Shown here: positions 16,877 to 25,092 of the stretch, in pieces | Numbering within the stretch: the stretch's first letter is position 1 | How the letters are laid out: every line of letters starts with the position of its first letter | Assembly: GCF_001613385.1 (NCBI RefSeq) | Contig: NZ_BDCG01000009.1 | Span: forward strand, 1-64,000 | Source of the DNA: Nocardia flavorosea NBRC 108225 | GTDB taxonomy: Bacteria > Actinomycetota > Actinomycetes > Mycobacteriales > Mycobacteriaceae | Length of the DNA stretch: 64,000 nt | Reading direction: 5' to 3' | Position numbers and translations under genes: made by a program | The notes under the pieces: model-generated | What the model saw: only the letters and a program-made list of their open reading frames with translations | Told to the model about the DNA's origin: nothing | The model's database searches: none

Positions 16877-17279
16877 TCGGGTGGTAATCGCGGTGAAGAT
16901 GTCGAACGACATCGTGACCGCACGTCAGGCCGGGCGTGAGCTGGCCGAGGAACTCGGCTTCACGCTCACCGACCGGACCATGATCTCCACGGCGATCTCC
17001 GAGGTCGCCCGGAATATCACCAGTTACGCCGGCAGCGGAGAGATCCGCCTGCAGGTGGCCGAGCGCGACGGACGTCGCGCTCTTGTGGTTCAGGCCAAGG
17101 ACCAGGGGCCGGGCATCATCGATATCCCGCGCGCCATGGAAGACGGGTACTCCACGGGCCGGGGCCTCGGTTTGGGCCTGCCGGGCGCCAAACGACTGAT
17201 GGACGGGATGTCCATCGAATCCGCACCCAATCAGGGCACGTTGGTGGAGATGTGGAAGTGGGTACCCCAGGGTGCATGA
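16854..17279 (+). CDS. rsbT: RsbT-type serine kinase (HATPase)
   Basis: A 141-residue GHKL-ATPase kinase. The N-box is ISEVARNITSYA (~residues 48-60), the G1 box is KDQGPGIID, and the G2 box is GRGLGLGLPGAKRLMD. These match RsbT, the kinase that phosphorylates STAS partners RsbS and RsbR and, once freed, activates an RsbU-type phosphatase. The residues VVIAVKMSNDIVTARQAGRE near the start also fit. It overlaps rsbS at its start and rsbX by 8 bases at its end. Confidence 0.91.
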   Translation: MVVTVAADRVVIAVKMSNDIVTARQAGRELAEELGFTLTDRTMISTAISEVARNITSYAGSGEIRLQVAERDGRRALVVQAKDQGPGIIDIPRAMEDGYSTGRGLGLGLPGAKRLMDGMSIESAPNQGTLVEMWKWVPQGA

Positions 17280-17919
17280 GGACGGTTTCATCGGCCGGAT
17301 CGAATGGGCCGTGGCCGGCCGCGCTCTCCCCGGACAGGATGTATCCGGGGACCGTTGCGTGGTCCTGGACACCGGTACCGGCTCCGTACTTTTCGCGGTA
17401 CTCGACGGCCTCGGCCACGGCACGGCGGCGGCCGCCGCGGTCGAGCGCGCCGCCCGGGTTCTCGGCGAGAACCGTACCGAACCCCTGGATGTCCTGATGG
17501 CGCTGTGCCATCGGGCGATGTCGGATACCCGCGGCGCGGCAGTGACGCTGGCACTGTTCAGCGCGCAGGAAGCGCAGTGGCTCGGCGTCGGAAATGTGGA
17601 TTCCCAGGTGGTGACCGTCGGCCCCACCGGACCGCAGGTCAGCGCCACCGTTTTGCAGAGCGGCGGGATCGTCGGCTACCGGCTGCCGTCGAACCTGCAG
17701 CCGCAAAGGGTTCCGGTGCGCCCGGGTGATCTGCTGCTGATGTCCACCGACGGAGTGGTGGTCGAACCGGCCGCGGGTATCGACCTGGCCGCGTCGACGG
17801 CAGATATCGCCCGTGAGCTCGTGGACCGGCATGCCAAGGACACCGACGACGCCCTGGTGCTCGCTGCCCGGGCCCGCGGTGTCGCCCACGACCCCGCGCC
17901 CGGACACGAAGCGTCATGA
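17272..17919 (+). CDS. rsbX: RsbX-like PP2C/SpoIIE phosphatase
   Basis: A 215-residue compact PP2C-type phosphatase without sensor domains. Metal-binding aspartates are in VLFAVLDGLGHGTAAA (~residues 40-55), STDGVVVEP (~155) and DDALVLAARA near the end. By length and position it corresponds to RsbX, the feedback phosphatase that removes phosphates from RsbS and RsbR. Start is a GTG at 17272 inside the end of rsbT. The RsbX name is inferred from operon order; sequence alone supports only a small SpoIIE-type phosphatase. Confidence 0.85.
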   Translation: MHEDGFIGRIEWAVAGRALPGQDVSGDRCVVLDTGTGSVLFAVLDGLGHGTAAAAAVERAARVLGENRTEPLDVLMALCHRAMSDTRGAAVTLALFSAQEAQWLGVGNVDSQVVTVGPTGPQVSATVLQSGGIVGYRLPSNLQPQRVPVRPGDLLLMSTDGVVVEPAAGIDLAASTADIARELVDRHAKDTDDALVLAARARGVAHDPAPGHEAS

Positions 17920-17935
17920 CCCGCCGGGGCAGGAT

Positions 17936-20275
17936 ATGAGCGAGATCCTGACGGCGTTCCTCGACACCTACGCCGATGCCCTACGGCGTCATCTCGCCGC
18001 GCCCGAACGCGACGGGCTGGCCGAGGCGCACGAACTAGGCCGGCGCGCGCTCGTGGAGGGGATCAGTCTCCTCGACCTCACCGAGCACCACTTCCGGGTG
18101 GCGAAACAGGTGCAGCTGGAAGCGGACGCGCAGGAAACTGCTGCCACCGGGGCCGCCCGCGCCGACAGCCCGCTGGCCGAGAACGCGCTCGAATTCCTGT
18201 TGCAGACCTTGATCACCCTCGATGTGGCCACCCGCGGCTACCTCGACGGCACTCGCCGCTACGAACAGCAGCGTTCCCGTGCCGACGATCTCGCCGGACG
18301 TGACGAATTCCGTACGGCCCTGGTGGAATCGCTACAGGACGGTTTCTTCGTCGCCGACGCCCGCGGCACGATCATCGAGGTCAACAAGGCGTTCGGTGAG
18401 CTCACCGGATACGGCGCGTGGGGCGTGCCCTACCCGATTCCGCATCCGTGGTCGATACCGGAGGGGCCGCGCTACCCCGATCTCGGGACCGAGGCATCCC
18501 GGTTCGTGGTGCCGATCCAGCATCGGGACGGCCGGCGCCGCTGGATCGGGGTGAGCACCAGCGCACTGGTGAAACCGGACGGCGAGGAACATATTTTCGT
18601 CGGTACCGTCCGCGATGTCACCGCCGAGCACGACGCCCAGGCCCGCGACCAGGCCGCCAACCGCCTCGCCACCGCTCTCGCCGCGGCGACCACGGTGGCC
18701 GAGGTGCTCGAGGTGGGGCTCGACGAACTGCGGCGTACGGTCGGCGCGGAAACCGCGGTGGTGGCCGTCTGGGCCGCACATCAGGCGCCGGAGGTGTACG
18801 TCTCCGGGACACCGCCCAGCGGGTCCGGGGAGGCGAGCGCCACCGGCCTCGAACCCGCCACCGAGGCCATTCTCAAACGCGCGCGCCTGCGCCCGGGGCG
18901 CACCCTCATCGCCGTCCCCGAGGGCGCGGGCAGCGCGGAGGGGATCGTGGCACCGCTGGGTGAAACAGGGGATGCCGCCCTCTGGTTGCGGTTCGCCGTA
19001 CCGCGGGTGGTCGATGCCGCTGATTGGACACTGTTCTCGCTGCTCATCGGACATCTCAGTCTCGCCGTACAGCGAGCACGCAACTTCGACCAGGCCCGCT
19101 CGACCTCGCTGACCCTGCAGCGGGCCATGCTCGGCCCGATCGAACTCCCACCCCGCTTCTCGGTGCATTACGAGCCCGCGCTGCCGCCGCTCGAGATCGG
19201 CGGCGACTGGTATGACGTGGTGCCGCTACCGGACGGGACCATCGGGGTCGTGGTCGGTGACTGCGTGGGTCGCGGATTGTCCGCGGCCGTGGTGATGGGT
19301 CAGCTCCGTACCGCCGCCCGCGCACTGCTGTTACGCGGCGCCGGGCCGGCGCAGTTGCTCACCGAACTGGATCCGGTGGCCGCTCGTATCCCCGGCGCCT
19401 TGTGTACCACCGTCTGCGCGGCGGTCCTCGACCCGGTACGCGGGCTGGTCCGTTACAGCAATGCCGGGCATATGCCGCCCATCCTGGCCGATGTGGACAA
19501 AACCGGCCGGCTACTCGAGGGCGGCCGATCCGTTCCCCTGGCGACCTTCGAAACGCTGCGCCGCCCCGAGGCCACCACTCCCCTGCCACCGGGATCGACC
19601 CTGGTGTTGTTCACCGACGGGCTGGTGGAACGCCGCGGCGAGGATATCGACGAGGGTTTCACGAAGATTGCCGAAACTCTGGCCGATACCGCCGAGAAAC
19701 TGCCGCGCGAGGTGGCCGATTCGGTACTTTCGGCCCTGCGGCCGGACGGCGGATACGACGACGATATCGCCATGGTGGTCTACCGCCAGCCCCCGGAACC
19801 GTTGAAACTGGACCTACCCGCCCGACCCGACCGGTTGACCATGCTGCGCCGTACCCTCACGGCCTGGCTGTCCGCGGCCGCGGTCCCGCACAACCTGACC
19901 GCCGATCTGGTCGCCGCGACCAACGAGGCATGCAGCAACAGCATCGAACACGCCTATCAGGACGGCGCCGCGGATACCGAGCGGGTGGTGATCACGGCCG
20001 AATGCGCCGGTGACCGGGTGGTCATCGAAACCACCGATACCGGGACATGGCGGCCCCGCCCCGCGGACCCCGGCCCGCGAGGCCGGGGAATCGATATGAT
20101 GCGGGCACTCACCGAGGAACTCGAGATCGACCACCCGGGTCCCGGCACCCGGGTTCGGATGTCGGTAACCCTGCCGGCGATCACGTTCCCGGTGGCCAGC
20201 GCCCTGCGCGGAACGAACAACCGTTCCCGCGGGGGTACGATGCAGCGAGATCGAGAGGCCCATGGCAGATTGTGA
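17936..20275 (+). CDS. RsbU-like multidomain PP2C phosphatase with PAS, GAF and HATPase domains
   Basis: A 779-residue signalling protein. In order: an RsbU_N-like helical domain that docks RsbT (~1-100; LDLTEHHFRVAKQVQLE), a PAS domain (~122-235; VESLQDGFFVADARGTIIEV), a GAF domain (~240-385), a SpoIIE/PP2C phosphatase (~394-612; GGDWYDVVPLPDG, VVGDCVGRGLSAAV, TDGLVERR, GYDDDIAMVVY), and a C-terminal anti-sigma-type HATPase (~630-745; NEACSNSIEHAY N-box, GRGIDMMRALTEE). It can thus dephosphorylate a STAS antagonist and may also phosphorylate one. It follows rsbX by 16 bases and overlaps the last STAS gene by 14 bases. Confidence 0.9.
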   Translation: MSEILTAFLDTYADALRRHLAAPERDGLAEAHELGRRALVEGISLLDLTEHHFRVAKQVQLEADAQETAATGAARADSPLAENALEFLLQTLITLDVATRGYLDGTRRYEQQRSRADDLAGRDEFRTALVESLQDGFFVADARGTIIEVNKAFGELTGYGAWGVPYPIPHPWSIPEGPRYPDLGTEASRFVVPIQHRDGRRRWIGVSTSALVKPDGEEHIFVGTVRDVTAEHDAQARDQAANRLATALAAATTVAEVLEVGLDELRRTVGAETAVVAVWAAHQAPEVYVSGTPPSGSGEASATGLEPATEAILKRARLRPGRTLIAVPEGAGSAEGIVAPLGETGDAALWLRFAVPRVVDAADWTLFSLLIGHLSLAVQRARNFDQARSTSLTLQRAMLGPIELPPRFSVHYEPALPPLEIGGDWYDVVPLPDGTIGVVVGDCVGRGLSAAVVMGQLRTAARALLLRGAGPAQLLTELDPVAARIPGALCTTVCAAVLDPVRGLVRYSNAGHMPPILADVDKTGRLLEGGRSVPLATFETLRRPEATTPLPPGSTLVLFTDGLVERRGEDIDEGFTKIAETLADTAEKLPREVADSVLSALRPDGGYDDDIAMVVYRQPPEPLKLDLPARPDRLTMLRRTLTAWLSAAAVPHNLTADLVAATNEACSNSIEHAYQDGAADTERVVITAECAGDRVVIETTDTGTWRPRPADPGPRGRGIDMMRALTEELEIDHPGPGTRVRMSVTLPAITFPVASALRGTNNRSRGGTMQRDREAHGRL

Positions 20276-20660
20276 TGATGTGACGAACTCTTCCCCGGAC
20301 GCGAACCCACTGACGGATACCATGACGACTTCGGTCGCCGACCACGACGACGTCACCGTGCTCACGGTGACCGGCGAGGTAGATCTCGCCACGGCACCCG
20401 CCCTGGAGACCGCGATCGACGCGGCACTCGACGCCGGTACGGACCATCTGGTCATCGACCTCGCGGCCGTGAGCTTCCTGGCTTCGGCCGGGATGGCCGT
20501 TCTGGTCGCCGCACATCAGCGCGCCGGGGACAAAACCACCATCGCTCTGGTCGCCGAGGGCCCGGCTACCAGCCGTCAACTCAAGATGACGGCACTGGAC
20601 CAGGTCTTCGACCTGCATTCCACCCTCGACGACGCGCTCGCGAGCGCCCGGAGGGCCTGA
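20262..20660 (+). CDS. STAS-domain anti-sigma factor antagonist (RsbV-like)
   Basis: A 132-residue protein with ~25 variable N-terminal residues followed by a STAS domain: VTVLTVTGEVDLATAPALE, VIDLAAVSFLASAGMAVLVA with the phosphorylatable Ser in LASAGM (~residue 83), and LDQVFDLHSTLDDAL. It is the expected substrate of the upstream SpoIIE phosphatase and HATPase. The partner anti-sigma and sigma factors are not in the window, so the output is encoded elsewhere. Start ATG at 20262, preceded by GAGAGG. Confidence 0.9.
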   Translation: MADCDDVTNSSPDANPLTDTMTTSVADHDDVTVLTVTGEVDLATAPALETAIDAALDAGTDHLVIDLAAVSFLASAGMAVLVAAHQRAGDKTTIALVAEGPATSRQLKMTALDQVFDLHSTLDDALASARRA

Positions 20661-20785
20661 CCCCCACCGACGCTCCGGCGACCCACCCGGCACGACGACG
20701 GGCGGCCGCCGGGGGGTGCGGCACCCCGATTCCCGTCACCGGCGATTCGAATCTCCTCCCTTTCGTCGCCGCCGCGACAGGACAG

Positions 20786-20813
20786 GGTCCGCGCATCCCG
20801 GGATGCGCGGACC
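20786..20813. terminator. Perfect 28-base palindrome, probable rsb operon terminator
   Basis: Arms GGTCCGCGCATCCC / GGGATGCGCGGACC with no spacer, 125 bases after the last rsb gene, followed at 20821 by a second short palindrome CCCGAATTCGGG. The strength and position suggest a terminator; a protein-binding site is an alternative. Confidence 0.55.
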
Positions 20814-21335
20814 ACAGCATCCCGAATTCGGGCGAAACCTGCACGGCCCGCTTTCGCGGTCACGCCCGGACAGCCGAGCGAAGTTCCACAGAGATGTCGA
20901 GTCGGCGATATGCCGGAGCTTTCCGGTACACCGGATCGCCTTGCCAGCCCGTCAACCGACCGAGCCGGCCAGCCGTTCGCGGGGCGGAGTTGGCCGGGCC
21001 CGAATCGACCGGGCCCGACTCTGTGGACTCTCCCGACTGCCCAAATCGGCGATACGGCGGAACTCGTGGGCTCCTCGGTCTGCCGTTCCCCGCCGAGACC
21101 GGACCGCGGGCCTCGGCTCGCTTCACCGTCCCGGGCCTCAGGGCCATGGCGCCGCGGACAGGCCCAGCCACGCCGAATATCCCCCCTGACCGCCATGCCG
21201 ATCTGCCGTACCACCTGCGGCCGCCGAGGTTCATCGCCACCGCAACCGGCGATACGGACAGCATGCCCGGAAAAGCATTCCAGCCGGGCGCAGGAGGTCG
21301 TCGTCCGCCTTACGTATCCGGCTGGGCTCAGCACG
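20814..21335. other. Non-coding stretch between rsb operon and F420-type oxidoreductase
   Basis: Beyond the palindromes, I see no gene here. Several ORFs are open on both strands, but their translations are Arg/Pro/Gly-rich without conserved motifs and have no ribosome binding sites. The two flanking genes converge, so no promoter is required. Confidence 0.5.
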
Positions 21336-22376
21336 TCAGTCGCAGAGGGTGCGGAGCTGTTCGATCAGCGCGACCCGGTCGGCCGGCGTGGCCGCCAGCG
21401 GCGCGACATTGAGGACGGTGACGCCGGCTTCGGCGAAGGCGGCGATACGTTCCTTGACGTATCCGGCCGGGCCGATCAGCGAGACATCCCGGACCAGCTG
21501 GTCGGGGACGACCTGGGTCGCCTCGTCCTTCTTCCCCGCGAGGTACAGCTCTTGGATACGGTCGGCCTCGGCGCCGTAGCCGTACTTGGTGGCGAGGGTG
21601 TGGTAGAAGTTCTTGCCTTTGGCGCCCATACCACCGATGTAGAGCGCGAGCATGGGTTTGACGAACTCCAGGAGCGGCTCCACGTTCTCGCCGATCGCCA
21701 GCGCGGGGCCGGCGTAGACGTCGAGCGGGCCGAGTTCGGGGTCGCGTTTCTGTGCGCCCGCGCGCAGGGCGTCACCGAAGACGGCGTCGGCACGTTCGGG
21801 CAGGAAGAAGATCGGCTGCCAGCCTTCGGCTACTTCCGCGGCCAGGGCGACATTCTTCGGGCCGAGCGCGGCCAGCAGCACCGGGATACGTTCGCGGACA
21901 GGATGGTTGATCAGTTTCAACGGCTTGCCGAGCCCGGTACCGGCGCCTTCGGGAAGCGGGATCTGATAGTACTTGCCCTGGTAGGTGAGCCGTTCGCGGC
22001 GCCATACCTTGCGGCAGATCTCGATCAGCTCGCGGGTACGCCCGATCGGCGCATCGTAGGGGACGCCATGGAAACCCTCGATGACCTGCGGACCGGAAGC
22101 GCCCAGGCCGAGCACGAAACGACCGTCGGAAACGAAATCGAGCCCGGCCGCGGTCATCGCGGTCAGCGTGGGCGTGCGGGTGTAGAGCTGCATGATTCCC
22201 GAGGCCAGTTGCAGCCGGGAGGTTTTGGCTGCCAGGTAGCCCAGGGCGCTCACCGCGTCGAACGAGTACGCCTCGGGGACGAACACGATATCCAGGCCGG
22301 CCCGTTCCAAATCGGCCACTTCGGCCGCGGCTTCCGTGAAGCCGCCCGAATAGTTGATGCTCAATCCGATCCGCAT
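21336..22376 (-). CDS. LLM-class F420-dependent oxidoreductase
   Basis: A 346-residue luciferase-like TIM-barrel flavoprotein family member. It begins MRIGLSINYSGGFTEAA, with DLERAGLDIVFVPEAYSFDA (first helix and strand), ASGIMQLYTRTPTLTAM, VLGLGASGPQVIEGFHG (cofactor-phosphate region, ~residue 95) and VYAGPALAIGENVEP. These are typical of the actinobacterial F420-dependent group; the substrate is not predictable. The start at 22376 removes 15 poorly conserved codons of the longer ORF. It stands alone and is divergent from the cyclodeaminase gene. Confidence 0.87.
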   Translation of the reverse strand: MRIGLSINYSGGFTEAAAEVADLERAGLDIVFVPEAYSFDAVSALGYLAAKTSRLQLASGIMQLYTRTPTLTAMTAAGLDFVSDGRFVLGLGASGPQVIEGFHGVPYDAPIGRTRELIEICRKVWRRERLTYQGKYYQIPLPEGAGTGLGKPLKLINHPVRERIPVLLAALGPKNVALAAEVAEGWQPIFFLPERADAVFGDALRAGAQKRDPELGPLDVYAGPALAIGENVEPLLEFVKPMLALYIGGMGAKGKNFYHTLATKYGYGAEADRIQELYLAGKKDEATQVVPDQLVRDVSLIGPAGYVKERIAAFAEAGVTVLNVAPLAATPADRVALIEQLRTLCD

Positions 22377-22505
22377 GCCCTCAACATAAACCCGGCTACG
22401 GGGTGGCCCGGCACCGGCCACGCCGGGGAACGCGGTAGGTTGAGGGCAGTAAGCCCGTGCGCAGTGCAGCTAACTTCGAGCTACCGTGTCGAGAAAGGCC
22501 TGATC

Positions 22506-23165
22506 GTGTCGCAGCCCACCCAATCGCACCAACCCACCGAAGCCGGTTTCGGCGGGTCGCCGATCGGCGACTACCTGGGCGAACTCGCGGCGAAGGTGCC
22601 CGCACCGGGCGGCGGCGCGGTCGCCGCACTACATGCGGCCCAGGGTGCGGCACTGGTCGCCATGGTTGCGCGGTACACCACCCGAGCCAAGGACGCGGAG
22701 CACCGGCCGGTCGTCGACCGGATCATCGAGGCGGCCGACGCGGCCCGTGAGCGCGCGCTCGCTCTCGCCGACGCCGACGCCGCGGCCTTCACCGCGGTAG
22801 GAGCGGCCTACAAGCTGCCCAAGGAATCCGAGAGCGAGAAGGCCGAGCGGGGCGCCGCGATCGAGGCGGCACTGCTCGAGGCCGCCCGGGTCCCGGCGGC
22901 CGTGGTCGAGGCGGCCGACGGTGTACTGGCCCTCGCAGCCGAATTGCTGCCGATCGGAAACCCGAATGTAGTCACCGATATCGGCGCTGCGGGAGCGGCC
23001 GCACGGGCCGCCGCGGTGACCTCACAACTGAATATCGAGATCAATCTGGGTTCACTTCCGGCCGCGCGCGCCGCGGCATTCACCGAGGTCCTCGGCCGGA
23101 TTTCGGAAATCACCGCACGCGCGGATTCGCTACACCAGGAAGTGCTCCATACGGTCCGTACCTGA
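22506..23165 (+). CDS. Cyclodeaminase/cyclohydrolase family protein (FTCD C-terminal-like)
   Basis: A 219-residue all-helical protein with the family opening IGDYLGELAAKVPAPGGGAVAAL (PAPGGGA is diagnostic), and downstream AAAFTAVGAAYKLPKESESEKAERGAAIE and PNVVTDIGAAGAAARAA. Relatives act on formimino- or methenyl-tetrahydrofolate. No folate partner gene is adjacent, so the exact reaction is unknown. The GTG at 22506 follows GAAAGG; the longer ORF in this frame, open from 20910, is not coding upstream of it. A hairpin terminator follows immediately. Confidence 0.85.
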   Translation: MSQPTQSHQPTEAGFGGSPIGDYLGELAAKVPAPGGGAVAALHAAQGAALVAMVARYTTRAKDAEHRPVVDRIIEAADAARERALALADADAAAFTAVGAAYKLPKESESEKAERGAAIEAALLEAARVPAAVVEAADGVLALAAELLPIGNPNVVTDIGAAGAAARAAAVTSQLNIEINLGSLPAARAAAFTEVLGRISEITARADSLHQEVLHTVRT

Positions 23166-23167
23166 AA

Positions 23168-23189
23168 CGCGTGCACATATCCGCACGCG
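23168..23189 (+). terminator. Terminator hairpin after the cyclodeaminase gene
   Basis: Stem CGCGTGC / GCACGCG with an 8-base loop, starting 3 bases after the stop codon. Confidence 0.6.
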
Positions 23190-23253
23190 CGAATTAACCA
23201 GGTATATGCCGAACTGGGATTATTCGAGATATCAGCAGCAAGACAGGTACGCG

Positions 23254-23259
23254 TAGAAT
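23254..23259 (+). promoter_or_regulatory. Candidate -10 element TAGAAT
   Basis: TAGAAT in the 219-base gap ahead of the small protein and glycosyltransferase genes is the best -10 match there. No clear -35 is seen. Weak call. Confidence 0.3.
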
Positions 23260-23384
23260 GGGCGGCGTTCGGAGATATTCACAGCGCTCCACCGCTCGAC
23301 CCAGGCACCATCGGCTAGACCGGCCGGCGGAGTTCCGGTGGCCGGGAACTGTTTGCTCCAGCTCGACGAGTGCAGGAGGTAACG

Positions 23385-23666
23385 GTGAGGATCGGGTACA
23401 CATCGACGCCGGTAGCGGCGGAAGTCTCTGAGCCGGGAATCGATGTCATCACCGAACACGGAGTCGTCTCCAATATCGCCGACTGTTCGGCGGATCCGGG
23501 CACTTTGACACCGGGCCAGGCCCGGCGCGCCCACGATATCCACAGACTCTGTTCTCCCGAATGTCTGGTCCGCAGACGCGCAGGCCTCACCCTGGCCATC
23601 GCCGCACCGCCGGACCGGCCTGCTTTCGGTATTTCGCCCGGCCGTTCGGTCCGTTACGGCGATTGA
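23385..23666 (+). CDS. Small cysteine-containing hypothetical protein
   Basis: A 93-residue ORF whose GTG start is preceded at ideal distance by AGGAGG, one of the strongest ribosome binding sites in the window. The N-terminus is VRIGYTSTPVAAEVSEPG; the middle holds an Asp-Cys pair (NIADCSADPG) and then HRLCSPECLVRRRA, giving three cysteines, two in a C-x3-C arrangement that could bind a metal or form a disulfide. No signal peptide or family is recognised. It lies 178 bases ahead of the glycosyltransferase on the same strand and may share its promoter. Confidence 0.55.
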   Translation: MRIGYTSTPVAAEVSEPGIDVITEHGVVSNIADCSADPGTLTPGQARRAHDIHRLCSPECLVRRRAGLTLAIAAPPDRPAFGISPGRSVRYGD

Positions 23667-23844
23667 TATTCCCGCGCGGCGGAGGCGAACAGCCCCGCAT
23701 GCCGCGCTTCATTCTGCCCGCCGGGATATTTCGGCGTGCTTTCGATAGCTCCACGCGCTCCCAACGAATGGTTCGTGATCAGCTCCACCCATTGGCCGGG
23801 CGGCGCTCGACAACTGTCGTGCGGCCACAAAACGAGGAGGAAAG

Positions 23845-25092
23845 TTGAGCACCATATTCACGAATTCGGAATCCGAATCGGATACTCCGGCGCGAAAACC
23901 CCGGCGCGCCCGCTTCGGCGGGGCCGGGCGTAACCACCCCTTGAACATCGTGCTGGTCGCGCCCCCGTATTTCGATGTGCCCCCAGCCGGTTACGGCGGC
24001 GTCGAGGCCGTGGTGGCCGAACTCGCCGACACTCTGGTCGCGCGCGGGCACCGGGTGACGCTATTGGGCGCCGGAAAGCCCGGTACGGAAGCAGAATTCG
24101 TACCGGTCTGGGAGACCACGCAGGCCGAACGGCTGGGCGACCCGTTCCCCGAAGTCGTCAACGCCCTGAAAGTGCGGCGCATGGTGGAGAAACTGGCCCG
24201 CTCGCGCCATATCGACATCATTCACGACCACACTTTCGCCGGCCCCCTGAACGCCCCCGCCTACGAGAACCTGGGCATCCCGACTGCGGTCACCGTGCAC
24301 GGGCCGGTCGACAACGATATGTGGGAGTACTACGGAGCTCTCGACGAGCACACCCGTCTGGTGGCGATCAGTGATCGGCAGCGGGAGCTCGCGCCGAGTT
24401 TCAACTGGATCGGCCGGGTGCACAACGCTTTGCGCCCGAGCGAGTGGCCGTTCCGCACCGAGAAGCAGGACTACGCCCTGTTCCTCGGCCGTTACGCCCC
24501 GTACAAGGGACCGCAGCTGGCCTTGCGGGCCGCACACGAGGCCGGGATCAAACTCGTCCTGGCCGGTAAGTGCAACGAGCCGCCGGAGAAGGCGTTCTTC
24601 GCCAAGGAAATCGAGCCGCTGCTCACCGACAACGACCACATCTTCGGGGAAGCCGATGCGGTCGCCAAACGCGAACTACTGGCCGGTGCGCGCTGCCTGC
24701 TGTTCCCGATCCGCTGGGAAGAGCCCTTCGGCATCGTGATGATCGAGGCCATGGCCTGCGGAACCCCGGTGGTGGCGTTGCGTGGCGGTGCGGTGGAGGA
24801 GGTGATCGAGGACGGAGTCACCGGCATCATCTGCGATCATCCGGACGAATTACCCGCCGCCATCGCGAAAGCGAGCGAACTGGATCCGCACGCCTGCCGC
24901 CGCCGCGTCGAAGATTATTTCGGGGTGGATCAGCTCGGTGCGGGCTACGAGGCCGCCTATTACCGCATACTCGATGCATGGGACGAGGCCCACAGCAGGG
25001 GCCAGGCACTGTCCGCCGTCGGTATGCGCCGCACCGCGGTACCCGCGATCCGCGCCGACGCCGGCACGACACCGGTATGGAGTAGGGCATGA
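23845..25092 (+). CDS. GT4-family glycosyltransferase
   Basis: A 415-residue GT-B glycosyltransferase. The N-terminal domain starts after a ~30-residue polar leader with NIVLVAPPYFDVPPAGYGGVE, the donor-loop region of GT4 enzymes, and includes DIIHDHTFAGPL. The C-terminal domain carries ALFLGRYAPYKGPQLAL, EADAVAKRELLAGARCLLFP, and the donor-binding E-x7-E motif in EEPFGIVMIEAMACGTPVVA (~residue 290). The start is a TTG at 23845 with AGGAGGAAAG in front. It overlaps the debranching-type gene by ATGA, so both probably work on one glycan or glycogen-like polymer; the acceptor is unknown. Confidence 0.88.
   Translation: MSTIFTNSESESDTPARKPRRARFGGAGRNHPLNIVLVAPPYFDVPPAGYGGVEAVVAELADTLVARGHRVTLLGAGKPGTEAEFVPVWETTQAERLGDPFPEVVNALKVRRMVEKLARSRHIDIIHDHTFAGPLNAPAYENLGIPTAVTVHGPVDNDMWEYYGALDEHTRLVAISDRQRELAPSFNWIGRVHNALRPSEWPFRTEKQDYALFLGRYAPYKGPQLALRAAHEAGIKLVLAGKCNEPPEKAFFAKEIEPLLTDNDHIFGEADAVAKRELLAGARCLLFPIRWEEPFGIVMIEAMACGTPVVALRGGAVEEVIEDGVTGIICDHPDELPAAIAKASELDPHACRRRVEDYFGVDQLGAGYEAAYYRILDAWDEAHSRGQALSAVGMRRTAVPAIRADAGTTPVWSRA

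Noticed and set aside
20576-21334. 252-codon minus-strand ORF in the gap after the rsb operon
   Set aside because: Arg/Gly-rich translation, overlaps the STAS gene and the palindromes, no start signal or motif.
20910-22505. Upstream part of the ORF containing the cyclodeaminase
   Set aside because: The first ~530 codons run antisense to the F420-type oxidoreductase and have no ribosome binding site; the real start is GTG 22506.
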